Shown: positions 25,022 to 32,737 of the stretch, piece after piece
Numbering within the stretch: the first letter of the stretch is position 1
Layout: each line of letters opens with the position of its first letter
Origin: Pedobacter sp. W3I1
GTDB lineage: Bacteria > Bacteroidota > Bacteroidia > Sphingobacteriales > Sphingobacteriaceae
Assembly: GCF_030816015.1 (NCBI RefSeq)
Contig: NZ_JAUSXN010000001.1
Coordinates: 4,774,001 to 4,838,000, forward strand
Direction: 5' to 3'
Length of the DNA stretch: 64,000 bases
Program-made: the position numbers and the translations under genes
Notes under the pieces: generated by a model
The model's input: only the letters and a program-made list of their open reading frames with translations
Told to the model about the DNA's origin: nothing
The model's database searches: none

Positions 25022-27112
25022 TTATTTCACCAACACGGCCCTTTTTTCCTTAATCTGATTTAAAAATTGATTGGCTTCTTCGAAATATTTCTGCGCAAAT
25101 TCTGCCGTCGGCTCATTTTTGTTAATCTGTAAAACCAGGTCAGAGAAATTGGTCGATAAATTAAATTCTCCAGTTTCTACGTAATGGTTATCAAATTCGC
25201 GGATCACACCAATCTGTGTGCTGCTATTTACGCCTTTATCTAACAATAACGATTTTGCAGCGCTTACAAAAGTGCTGTAAGTATTATAAATGGCATCTGC
25301 ATAAGCAGCTTTCTCCAGGTTTTGCTTTGCCCAGTCAAATTTTTCATCGGCTTCTAACAATAAAGTTGCAACTAAATCGATCACTACGCCGGCACACTCG
25401 CCTACACCAATTGCAGTCACAAACTCTTCTACGTGTCCCCAATCTACAAATTCTTCTGTTTTAAGATTGGTTAAATCGGCCAATGGTTTTAACAACTGAT
25501 AAAAATGGTCTTTACCTTTTCTATCATAATACTGGTGAAAGTTCTCCTCCTCCAGGTTATTGGCTTTAAAATCATTTAAAATAAAATGTAAAACACTCGT
25601 TGCTCTTTTAGAAGGCACTTTAATTACACGTTCTGCCACTCTACCCACACCATTACCTACGGTTCCACCGCCCAACATCACTTGAACTGCAGGAACAACT
25701 TTTCCTTCAGCCTTTACCGAACTTCCGTGGAAACCAATTTCAGCTAAACCATGCTGACCGCAAGAGTTCATACACCCGCTGATTTTGATTTTGATATTTT
25801 TCTCGTATATAAATTCAGGAAAATCGGTATAAATCACTTCTTCCAAAACCTCAGCCAAAGTCATTGAATTCGAAATACCCAAATTACAGGTATCAGTACC
25901 AGGGCAAGTGGTAATATCTGCCAAACTATCAAAGCCAGCTGTGGTAAAACCAATTTTATTTAAAGCCGAATATAACGAAGGCAATGCTTCCTTACGTACA
26001 AATTTTAACAGCAGTCCCTGATTTTGGGTAATCCTGATTTCATCAGCAACATATAACCTGATGGCATCAACAAAAGCTCTTGCTTTATCTGTTTTGATGT
26101 CCCCTACCTGAACTTTTACATAAACGCCATAAAACCCGGCTTGTTTCTGCTCAACTACGTTGGTGGCTAACCAATGTTTATAATGGGCTTCGTTCAATAT
26201 TTCTACCGCAGGATATTCTTGTTCTAAAGGCAAGAGTGGCTGTGGTACAGTATTAATATCTATTTTAAAGGTTTTTACTTTGTTGGCAATGCGCTCTTCA
26301 GCAACCAAACGCAAAACTTCTTCTAAACCTAATTTTTGAACCAGGTATTTTAAACGCGCTTTATTGCGGTTGGTACGTTCGCCATAACGGTCGAACACAC
26401 GAAGCACAGATTCAATAAAAGGAATCAATTGATCTTCAGGTAAAAATTCGTGCACCGCATTGGCTAAAAATGGCTGTGCGCCTAAACCCCCGGCAAACAA
26501 AACTTTAAACCCGCGTTCGCCATTTTCGTTAATTTTAGGAATAAAACCTAAATCGTGAATGTAGCTAAATGCAGTATCTCTATCGCTCGAAGAAAAGGAG
26601 ATTTTAATCTTTCTACCCATTTCCTGACAGATTGGATTACGTAAAAAGTAAGCAAATACCGCTTGCGCATAAGGCGAAACATCAAATGGTTCATCTGCAT
26701 CGATTCCAGCATTTGGAGAAGCCGTTACGTTACGTACCGTATTTCCACAAGCTTCGCGAAGTGTAATATCATCCTGCTCTAATTTAGCCCAAAGTTCTGG
26801 TGTGCGGTCTAAGCTCACATAGTGAATCTGAATATCCTGACGGGTAGTTAAGTGTAAATTGCCACTTCCATACTCATCAGCTATATCTGCAATACGCAAC
26901 AACTGCTTAAAAGTTACCTTACCAAAAGGCAATTTAATACGCACCATTTGTACACCAGGTTGTCTTTGGCCGTAAACACCGCGTGCTAAGCGGAGGCTTC
27001 TAAACTTTTCGTCGTGGATGGTTCCATCTCTAAAAGCTTTAATTTTATTCTCCAAATCGATAATGTCCTGCTCGACAATCGGATTTTCGAGTTCTGTTCT
27101 GAAACTTTGCAT
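25022..27112 (-). CDS. Siroheme/4Fe-4S sulfite reductase with C-terminal HEPN-like domain
   Basis: A 696-residue enzyme. Residues 1 to about 570 carry the two ferredoxin-like/catalytic repeats of the nitrite/sulfite reductase family, with DEYGSGNLHLTTRQDIQIH, GNTVRNVTASP and the cofactor cysteines TCPGTDTCNLG (C403, C409) and SGCMNSCGQHG (C447, C451). Family members reduce sulfite to sulfide or nitrite to ammonia with six electrons; the gene neighbours point to sulfite. The last 110 or so residues (ADEKFDWAKQNLEKAAYADA onward) form a helical HEPN-like extension whose role is unknown. No flavoprotein subunit is nearby, so ferredoxin is the likely donor. The gene lies directly behind the putative cysteine attenuator. 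Confidence 0.93.
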   Translation of the reverse strand: MQSFRTELENPIVEQDIIDLENKIKAFRDGTIHDEKFRSLRLARGVYGQRQPGVQMVRIKLPFGKVTFKQLLRIADIADEYGSGNLHLTTRQDIQIHYVSLDRTPELWAKLEQDDITLREACGNTVRNVTASPNAGIDADEPFDVSPYAQAVFAYFLRNPICQEMGRKIKISFSSSDRDTAFSYIHDLGFIPKINENGERGFKVLFAGGLGAQPFLANAVHEFLPEDQLIPFIESVLRVFDRYGERTNRNKARLKYLVQKLGLEEVLRLVAEERIANKVKTFKIDINTVPQPLLPLEQEYPAVEILNEAHYKHWLATNVVEQKQAGFYGVYVKVQVGDIKTDKARAFVDAIRLYVADEIRITQNQGLLLKFVRKEALPSLYSALNKIGFTTAGFDSLADITTCPGTDTCNLGISNSMTLAEVLEEVIYTDFPEFIYEKNIKIKISGCMNSCGQHGLAEIGFHGSSVKAEGKVVPAVQVMLGGGTVGNGVGRVAERVIKVPSKRATSVLHFILNDFKANNLEEENFHQYYDRKGKDHFYQLLKPLADLTNLKTEEFVDWGHVEEFVTAIGVGECAGVVIDLVATLLLEADEKFDWAKQNLEKAAYADAIYNTYSTFVSAAKSLLLDKGVNSSTQIGVIREFDNHYVETGEFNLSTNFSDLVLQINKNEPTAEFAQKYFEEANQFLNQIKEKRAVLVK

Positions 27113-27132
27113 ATGTGTTGTTAGCTTTATTC

Positions 27133-27163
27133 AAAAAATGCTTCCCTATTACCGAGAAGCATT
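27133..27163 (-). terminator. Intrinsic terminator in the leader of the sulfite reductase operon (attenuator)
   Basis: On the minus strand AATGCTTC (27156-27163) pairs with GAAGCATT (27137-27144) and the stem can extend by two more pairs (TC/GG) around the loop GGTAATA. TTTTTT follows immediately (27133-27138). The T-run ends 20 bp before the sulfite reductase start codon, so it can only regulate that operon. It starts 36 nt after the stop codon of the cysteine-rich leader ORF. A CCTAT segment in between can pair with ATAGG of the terminator loop, a possible but short antiterminator. Confidence 0.8.
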
Positions 27164-27199
27164 CCATATTTTATACTTAAAATTATCTATAGGCTCCTA

Positions 27200-27268
27200 T
27201 TATTGCGTTTTGCAACAGCACATCATTTGCATAGCGATGAACTTGTTAGGTATAAAATTGAAATTCAT
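27200..27268 (-). CDS. Putative cysteine leader peptide of the sulfite reductase/cys operon
   Basis: A 22-codon ORF with ATG at 27268 that ends MQMMCCCKTQ and stop. The codons for the three cysteines are TGC TGT TGC, close to the end. A promoter (TATATTTG) ends 4 bp before the first ATG, so the full-length form would be made from a nearly leaderless transcript; a second in-frame ATG at 27232 would give the 10-residue form. The ORF is followed by a terminator hairpin and then the sulfite reductase gene. This is the classical layout of ribosome-mediated attenuation: slow reading of Cys codons under cysteine shortage would prevent termination. Translation and regulation are inferred from this layout only. 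Confidence 0.65.
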   Translation of the reverse strand: MNFNFIPNKFIAMQMMCCCKTQ

Positions 27269-27272
27269 ATGC

Positions 27273-27310
27273 CAAATATATAAAGTATATAGGAATAGTC
27301 GTAATTTATT
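27273..27310 (-). promoter_or_regulatory. Promoter/operator of the cys (sulfate reduction) operon
   Basis: Minus-strand TATATTTG (27273-27280) fits the Bacteroidota -7 element TAnnTTTG. Upstream come CTTTATA, ATTCCTATATA and AATAAATTAC. The 37 bp at 27274-27310 match 17611-17647 at 33 positions. The conserved ATTCCTATA word lies in the promoter spacer, a position suited to a repressor. The Rrf2-family gene directly upstream (27917-28363) is the best candidate regulator. Confidence 0.75.
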
Positions 27311-27482
27311 ATTAAAAAAGTTACGCTATCCTGTTAAAAACCTCACAAGATCGTCATTTCGAGCGGAGTGTAACGCAGTCGGGAAATCTACAAGTTAAAT
27401 CACTTAATCAAACGTAGCTAAAAACTGATACTGATAACTGCCAACCAAAAACTGAAAATTGCTAACTGAAAACTGCTAACTG

Positions 27483-27790
27483 ATTTGGGCGTTCCCTAAT
27501 CCCGTGAAATACGGGAAAAGGTCGGGCTTTCCAGGGCTGCGCTGCGCTCCGGTACCGATGAAAACCTGTGAAACAAGCAAGCATACCATAACTAAATAAA
27601 AACAGATGCTTAATCGGTACTGAACCCTTACAATCCCTAACGCGGAATTACCGCAAAGCGACCAGACTTCCGATTTGCCTACACGCTGCTCATTTGAAAC
27701 TTCGGAAGTCTTTGTCGATTAAACCTGATATAGCGGAAAGCCCACAGCGAGGCACGAGCGAGGACTTGCAGCGGTAGCAGGACTATCGTA
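27483..27790 (-). repeat. Dispersed repeat element, copy 2 (inverted relative to 12.6 kb)
   Basis: Read on the minus strand it carries CCTGCTACCGCTGCAAGTCC, GTGGGCTTTCCGCTATATCAGG split as GTGGGCTTTCCGCTATAT and CAGG, AGGGATTGTAAGGGTTCAG, CCGGAGCGCAGCGCAGCCC and the closing TTTCCCGTATTTCACGGGAT. The same blocks occur in the same order at 12598-12870 on the plus strand. An extra segment with a GACTTCCGA...TCGGAAGTC inverted repeat (about 27664-27712) is present only here. It has no ORF conserved between copies. Confidence 0.7.
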
Positions 27791-27855
27791 ACCGAAATGT
27801 ACAGAACCCTGCTTTCCAAAATAATATTGGTTTAGACCTCTTAAATTTGATTATA

Positions 27856-27885
27856 CCAAAAAAGACCCTGAAATAAATTCAGGGT
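27856..27885 (-). terminator. Rho-independent terminator of the Rrf2 regulator gene
   Basis: On the minus strand ACCCTGAA (27878-27885) pairs perfectly with TTCAGGGT (27865-27872) around a 5-nt loop, and a C plus TTTTTT follows (27858-27863). It lies about 30 bp after the stop codon and shows that the regulator is transcribed separately from the cys operon. Confidence 0.75.
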
Positions 27886-27916
27886 GACGGATCGTTAGCA
27901 GAAAGTTTTAAAAAAA

Positions 27917-28363
27917 TTATAAATTAATGACCCCGATTTTCAGGTTGTCCTCACGGCCAATTACATCTGCAATGCTGGTTTCTGTTAAAACCTTAAGGGT
28001 TGCATCTCTAACATCGATAAAGGCACTTCTAATTCCGCATGTTTTCTCATCTACACACTCATCACATTTGTGATAAAAGTTTAAACTTGCACAGGGAACC
28101 ATGGCAATAGGCCCATCCGTTACGCGCATTACGTGTACCAATAAAATCTCTTCGGGTTTTTTGTTTAGACTGTAGCCGCCGCCTGCACCTTTTTTGCTAT
28201 ATAAAAAGCCAGCGTTACGCAGATCGAGCAAAATTTGCTCCAGGAATTTTTTCGGGATATGCTCCTCCTCTGCAATTTTCGAAATCTGCATTGGTGGTTT
28301 ATCTAAATTTTTACCAAGCGCAACAAGCGCTTTAATGGCATACTTTGTTTTTTTGGACAGCAT
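27917..28363 (-). CDS. Rrf2-family transcriptional regulator with four clustered cysteines
   Basis: A 148-residue winged-helix protein. The N-terminus has the family pattern KTKYAIKALVALGK, QISKIAEEEHIPKKFLEQIL and the wing KKGAGGGYSL (58-66). Four cysteines follow at 91, 100, 103 and 109 (PCASLNFYHKCDEC, then TCG), which could bind an iron-sulfur cluster or respond to redox state. The family includes CymR, a cysteine regulator, and IscR and NsrR, which sense Fe-S or NO. It is co-oriented with and next upstream of the cys operon, so control of sulfur assimilation is a reasonable inference. A TAGCTTTG -7-like element lies just before its start. Confidence 0.92.
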   Translation of the reverse strand: MLSKKTKYAIKALVALGKNLDKPPMQISKIAEEEHIPKKFLEQILLDLRNAGFLYSKKGAGGGYSLNKKPEEILLVHVMRVTDGPIAMVPCASLNFYHKCDECVDEKTCGIRSAFIDVRDATLKVLTETSIADVIGREDNLKIGVINL

Positions 28364-28579
28364 ATTTGCACAAAGCTAATAAAAGAATGTAAATTATAAA
28401 ATATGCAACAGGAAGTTGATTTTAATTCAACATACTATCATATTTATAAATATAACGCATAATAACGATAATCGCTTTAATCAAACGAGCGTAAAAATAA
28501 CCGGTAACCGTAACAGTAGCTAATTACCAGCGTTTAAATTCTATTTTTACCACATATTCTGATTTACAGATTTTTAATA

Positions 28580-29800
28580 ATGAAAAGAAAACTCAATCTA
28601 TTGCCGCTCATCATCGTTGCAATTATATTTTTTGCCCTTAACGCTTATGTTTTATCGGGCCTGGGTACCATCAACCAATCTACCTGGCTCAGTCCCATTT
28701 TCTGGGTCTTTATTGTAGGGCTTACTTTTGCTTTACTTTACGCCATCCAACAGATGCGGATCCAGGGCATGAACAAGTTCTTCCAGATCATTAGCCATGC
28801 TTTTTTAATTATTTTTGCCGCAGAGCTTGTATTCGCTTTTTTTCTACTCCTCGGCGATATTTACCGCTTGCTCTTAGGCCTGTCAACTAATTTCCAGCCT
28901 GAAGGTTTTCATATTTTAGGCCGCAGCAATTATTGGGTAGATTTTGCATTTGTAATGTTCTGTTTAACCATTGCCTTATTTGCTTATGGCATTACCCAGG
29001 GAAAATATGCTTACCGCGTAATTAAACATACTCTGTATTTTGATGATCTGCCTGCCAGTTTTGATGGTTTTACCTTAACCCAGATTTCTGATGTGCACGC
29101 GGGGAGTTTTACCAACCCTAAAGCGGTACAAAAAGGAATTGACCTGATCAATGCCCAAAAGAGCGATCTGTTTGTATTTACAGGCGACTTGGTCAATAAT
29201 GCCTCTTCTGAAATTGCACCCTACATCGGCCATTTTTCACAAATTAAAGCTCCATTTGGACAATTTTCTATTTTGGGTAATCACGATTATGGCGATTATA
29301 TCAAATGGCCAACCGAAGCAGATAAAATACAGAATCTAAATCAGTTAAAAACTTACCATAAAGAACTAGGTTTTAAGCTTCTACTTGATGAACATGTAGA
29401 GCTCCATAAAAACGGAGAGAAAATTATCCTCGCCGGAATAGAAAACTGGGGAATCGGTTTTGGAGAGCGTGGCGATTTAAACAAAGCACTTCAAAATACA
29501 GCTGTCAACGATTTTAAAATCCTGTTATCACACGATCCTTCGCATTGGGATGCACAGGTAAAAAATTATCCATCAAAAATCCAGTTGTCGCTAGCCGGAC
29601 ATACGCACGGCATGCAGTTTGGTATCGAAGCATTTGGCATTAAATGGAGCCCGGTAAAATACCGCTATAAACATTGGGCAGGCATTAAAACCGAAAATGG
29701 AAGATATCTGAATGTAAACAGGGGTTTCGGTTTCCTGGGCTTTTCGGGCCGGATCGGTATCTGGCCGGAGATTACGGTGATTGAATTGAAGAGGAAGTAA
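28580..29800 (+). CDS. Membrane-anchored calcineurin-like metallophosphoesterase
   Basis: A 406-residue protein. The N-terminal ~150 residues hold four predicted membrane helices (for example LLPLIIVAIIFFALNAYVL and FWVFIVGLTFALLYAI). The catalytic domain shows all metallophosphoesterase motifs in order: ISDVHAGSF, FTGDLVNN, LGNHDYGDY, LLSHDP and LAGHTHGMQ. It belongs to the YkuE/YaeI-like group, some of which hydrolyse UDP-diacylglucosamine or other phosphoesters. The substrate here is unknown. It is divergent from the Rrf2 gene and followed by REP palindromes. Confidence 0.93.
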   Translation: MKRKLNLLPLIIVAIIFFALNAYVLSGLGTINQSTWLSPIFWVFIVGLTFALLYAIQQMRIQGMNKFFQIISHAFLIIFAAELVFAFFLLLGDIYRLLLGLSTNFQPEGFHILGRSNYWVDFAFVMFCLTIALFAYGITQGKYAYRVIKHTLYFDDLPASFDGFTLTQISDVHAGSFTNPKAVQKGIDLINAQKSDLFVFTGDLVNNASSEIAPYIGHFSQIKAPFGQFSILGNHDYGDYIKWPTEADKIQNLNQLKTYHKELGFKLLLDEHVELHKNGEKIILAGIENWGIGFGERGDLNKALQNTAVNDFKILLSHDPSHWDAQVKNYPSKIQLSLAGHTHGMQFGIEAFGIKWSPVKYRYKHWAGIKTENGRYLNVNRGFGFLGFSGRIGIWPEITVIELKRK

Positions 29801-29850
29801 ACAACTGATTATTTAAAGATTCAAACAGTTGCCAATTTTATTATAAAGTG

Positions 29851-29945
29851 CAGTCAGATGTTACCATCTGACTGTTAGGCTCATAAACGATAAATAATTG
29901 CTATTCCAAAATGTTTCGATAGTGTCAGATGGTAACATCTGACAC
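29851..29945. repeat. Pair of REP palindromes with core GTCAGATG
   Basis: CAGTCAGATG-TTAC-CATCTGACTG (29851-29874) and GTGTCAGATG-GTAA-CATCTGACAC (29922-29945) are two perfect 10-bp stems with 4-nt loops. They share the GTCAGATG core and have complementary loops (TTAC/GTAA), so one is effectively the inverse of the other. They lie 50 bp after the metallophosphoesterase stop. No T-tract follows. Confidence 0.75.
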
Positions 29946-30046
29946 CACGAAAAAGGTCGTCATTTCGAGCACAGTGAAACGAAGTCGAGAACCCGAAGGC
30001 TCAGCGAAGCTAAATCTATCTAGGTAAATCTCTCTCCCGAAAGTTC

Positions 30047-30547
30047 CTATCGTGTGGACACATCTACATCAGCCTGTATTTGTTTTTAGCGCATATCTCT
30101 AAGGCGAGCGTACTGCTGTCCCGAATCTTCGGGATCAGCATCTTTCCTGCTAATAACAAGCTTGATATCTTAAAAACTATAGTTTGGAGATAAATGTTGT
30201 TTTTTTTGCCGCTCTATGCCGCGGTGGCATGGTACTTTGGAGCGCCAAAGTACCCAAAGCGCTTTGTCAATCCAGCAATGGGCCTTTTACACAATCCTAC
30301 ACGCATCAAAAAAACAGCGGCACTTCGTTTTGTGTTCAATATTTCTTAAAGCTTTAAATTAGCCTCTATGAACACAAAACCACTGCGTTTTAGGTTTGGC
30401 AGTACTATTTGTTCTTCCCTGCAACTGTTTTTTTGATTTCTCCGGCCCTTGGGATTGACGGCGTTCTTCGGTTAAAACAATGTGTAATGTGAGGAAGCTA
30501 GCAAAACGCCTAAAAGTTAAACTCAAAAAGATGTGTCCACACGATAG
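30047..30547 (-). mobile_element. Non-coding 501-bp element with 19-bp terminal inverted repeats, copy 2
   Basis: The ends are CTATCGTGTGGACACATCT (30047-30065) and its inverted match (30529-30547). The flanks repeat CCGAAAGTTC (30037-30046 and 30548-30557). Without the element the site reads CCCGAAAGTTCGGG, a perfect palindrome. Inside are the same hairpins as in copy 1: GGTACTTTGG-AGCG-CCAAAGTACC (30232-30255) and GTTTTGTGTTCA/TGAACACAAAAC (30327-30338/30369-30380), in the order expected for the opposite orientation. Sequences in loops and between hairpins have diverged while the stems are intact. The ORF at 30359-30589 runs out of the element and is not conserved. Confidence 0.8.
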
Positions 30548-30653
30548 CCGAAAGTTCGGGACTACGCTTAGAAGATGACAACCCATCATTTTAAACTATA
30601 AAAATAGTTTATATCGATAAAATTATTATCTTGCCTTATAAATTATTACAAAG

Positions 30654-31280
30654 ATGAGAGCCCTATTATTGATTTTTTTATCAGCACTTTTATTTGAAAC
30701 GCCTACGATTGAGAAAGACCGCGATCGCTGGAAGCCTTATTACACCGATGCTGCTCCTGCTAAAAAAGCCGATAAATGGTTCCTACCATTTGATGTGGCT
30801 AACCGCAAAAAGGTGAATAATATTAAGATCATCAGTATTTTTGGCGATCATCGGGATAGTTATGTTAAAGGGCATATCCATACCGCTATTGATATCAATC
30901 CTGCTCAACCTAAAACAAAACTGATTAATGTTTATGCCATGGCCAATGGGATAGTCTGCTCTGTTCATTTGGGTGAAAACCAGCGTACAGTTGTGATAAA
31001 ACATAAGCTACCGAACGGATTAATCATGTTTACTACTTACAAACATCTTAAAGAAGTTTATGTTAGCAACGGACAAAATGTTGATCAAAACACTAAACTT
31101 GCGAGGTTGTTTACGCCTCAGGAAAGTAAAAAGTATGGTGGCGATTATCACCACCTCCATTTAGAAATCAGGAAAAAATTTGATGATTATGGTTGTGCAA
31201 GCTGGCTAACTTTTAACAATACACAACTGAATGAACGGTTTTATAACCCTCAGGTATTTATAAAAGAACACATCAAATAA
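30654..31280 (+). CDS. M23-like peptidase-fold protein, probably exported
   Basis: A 208-residue protein with an N-terminal hydrophobic signal (LLLIFLSALLFETP). The core resembles LytM/M23 metallopeptidases: a first metal-site-like GHIHTAIDI, the beta-strand series YAMANGIVCSV, VVIKHKLPNGL and TTYKHLKEVYVSNGQNV, and a terminal HHLHLEIRK with the H-x-H ligands. The canonical HxGxDI reads HTAIDI here, but the histidine and aspartate ligands remain. M23 enzymes cleave peptidoglycan cross-links. Whether this one is active is open. It is a single gene with no evident operon partner. Confidence 0.8.
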   Translation: MRALLLIFLSALLFETPTIEKDRDRWKPYYTDAAPAKKADKWFLPFDVANRKKVNNIKIISIFGDHRDSYVKGHIHTAIDINPAQPKTKLINVYAMANGIVCSVHLGENQRTVVIKHKLPNGLIMFTTYKHLKEVYVSNGQNVDQNTKLARLFTPQESKKYGGDYHHLHLEIRKKFDDYGCASWLTFNNTQLNERFYNPQVFIKEHIK

Positions 31281-31359
31281 TCACAAATTCAAAAAAATAT
31301 AAACCAAGCTTCTTTTTCCTTGTTGATTAAGGTGACGCTCGTAACTAAATTATTTTGTT

Positions 31360-32226
31360 ATGTACGTAATCTTAGGCGCATCCGGACAGGTTGGATCAGC
31401 AATTGTAGATCATATATTGGCTAAAAAATTGCCCGTTAAAGCAGTTATCCATAATCGTGAAAAAGCTTCAGCAATCAAAGAAAAAGGAACCGAGGTAGCC
31501 ATTGCAGATGCGATGGATTTAAATTCTTTGATTGAAGCGTTTAAAGGTGGGGATACCCTTTTCGCCTTAACACCTGAAACTGGAAAAACCGAAGATGTGT
31601 TAGGTGAAACAAAAGCCATCCTCGAAAATTACAATAAAGCCATCAGGCAATCTTCAATTAAAAAAGTGGTGGGACTCTCTTCAATTGGCGCACAATACAG
31701 TGAAGGAACAGGGAATTTATTGATGTCGTATATGCTCGAACATGCTTTCGAAGATTTGCCTGTTCAACAGATTTTTATTCGGCCAGCCTATTATTACAGC
31801 AATTGGTTAGCTCAATTGCCTGAGATTAAGAAAAGTGGGACACTTCCTACCTTTTACCCGACAGATTTGGCACTACCTATGATTTCACCAATGGATGTAG
31901 CTTCATTTGTAGCTGAGGTTTTAGTAGAAGACAATGAATCTAAAATTTATGAGATCGTTGGACCACAAAAGCTAAGTTCTGACGATGTAGCTGCAGCTTT
32001 TTCTACAGCACTAGGCAAAGAAGTAAAGGCAAAACAGATTTTACGGAAAGATTGGGATGTAACTTTGCAAAAAATAGGTTTTTCGCCGGATGCGAGCAAG
32101 AATTTTATTGATATGGCCCAAACAGTTGTGAATGGCAAAACTGATCCGGAGAATAAGGAAACTACGGTTGTTACGTTAAAAACGCGCATTTCCGAATACC
32201 TCGAAAATGCGCTACGGGACAATTGA
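31360..32226 (+). CDS. NmrA-like NAD(P)-binding protein
   Basis: A 288-residue Rossmann-fold protein beginning MYVILGASGQVGSAIVDHIL, with the glycine loop GASGQVG, then AVIHNREKA (NADP-type basic residue), FALTPETGKTEDV and GLSSIGAQYSEGTGN. This is the atypical short-chain dehydrogenase group that includes NmrA and the quinone oxidoreductase QOR2. It may be a redox sensor or a reductase. The stop codon is 2 bp from the end of the convergent lipoprotein gene at 32229. Confidence 0.9.
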   Translation: MYVILGASGQVGSAIVDHILAKKLPVKAVIHNREKASAIKEKGTEVAIADAMDLNSLIEAFKGGDTLFALTPETGKTEDVLGETKAILENYNKAIRQSSIKKVVGLSSIGAQYSEGTGNLLMSYMLEHAFEDLPVQQIFIRPAYYYSNWLAQLPEIKKSGTLPTFYPTDLALPMISPMDVASFVAEVLVEDNESKIYEIVGPQKLSSDDVAAAFSTALGKEVKAKQILRKDWDVTLQKIGFSPDASKNFIDMAQTVVNGKTDPENKETTVVTLKTRISEYLENALRDN

Positions 32227-32228
32227 AA

Positions 32229-32621
32229 CTAGTATGTAAATTTAGGTTTTCCGTTATCGCAGGTTACCCCTTTTGGCTGTATAACCAATGCACAATCTGA
32301 ATACACGCCCCACTTTTTATTATAATCGGCTTGTAGTTTGGTAAATTGTTCTACCTTTTTCAGAAAAGTGCTTTCATCTATTTTTATGGAGTAAGCAATA
32401 TATCCTGATGCACCTCCGCAAGCCTTAGATCCAATGGCGGTAAATTTCCATTCACCTGCGTTTTCACAGGTAAACTGTTGTGCGGCTTTTTCAATATCTT
32501 TGTAAAGCTTCTCCAATTCCGACTGATCGGCATTTCGCATGGGTTCGTCGCGATCAGTACAAGCCCACATCAAACTCATGATCAGCACGATTGAAGTTAT
32601 AATAAATAGGATCCGTTTCAT
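32229..32621 (-). CDS. Small lipoprotein of unknown function
   Basis: A 130-residue protein with signal peptide and lipobox (IMSLMWAC). The mature region has four more cysteines in CENAGEWKFTAIGSKACGG, YSDCALVIQPKGVTC and so could form two disulfides in the periplasm. A helical segment (SELEKLYKDIEKAAQQF) is followed by a compact alpha/beta part. I do not recognise a named family. It is convergent with the NmrA-like gene, with a 2-bp gap. Confidence 0.8.
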   Translation of the reverse strand: MKRILFIITSIVLIMSLMWACTDRDEPMRNADQSELEKLYKDIEKAAQQFTCENAGEWKFTAIGSKACGGASGYIAYSIKIDESTFLKKVEQFTKLQADYNKKWGVYSDCALVIQPKGVTCDNGKPKFTY

Positions 32622-32737
32622 TATTTTTTTAATTTAACCTAAAACGAAAAACAAAATAGAAACGCTACATCCCTTGAGGCCTATGAGGTTTATTGGCAAC
32701 ATGCTGAAGAAACCTCATAGGTCTAGAAGCTTTACAG

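Noticed and set aside
27133..27310. SAM riboswitch or T-box in the sulfite reductase leader
   Set aside because: The leader is short and I could not find the conserved cores of a SAM riboswitch or a T-box sequence; the Cys-codon ORF plus terminator explains it better.
30359..30589. 76-codon ORF overlapping TIR element copy 2
   Set aside because: It starts inside the element's hairpin region, ends outside, and has no counterpart in copy 1.
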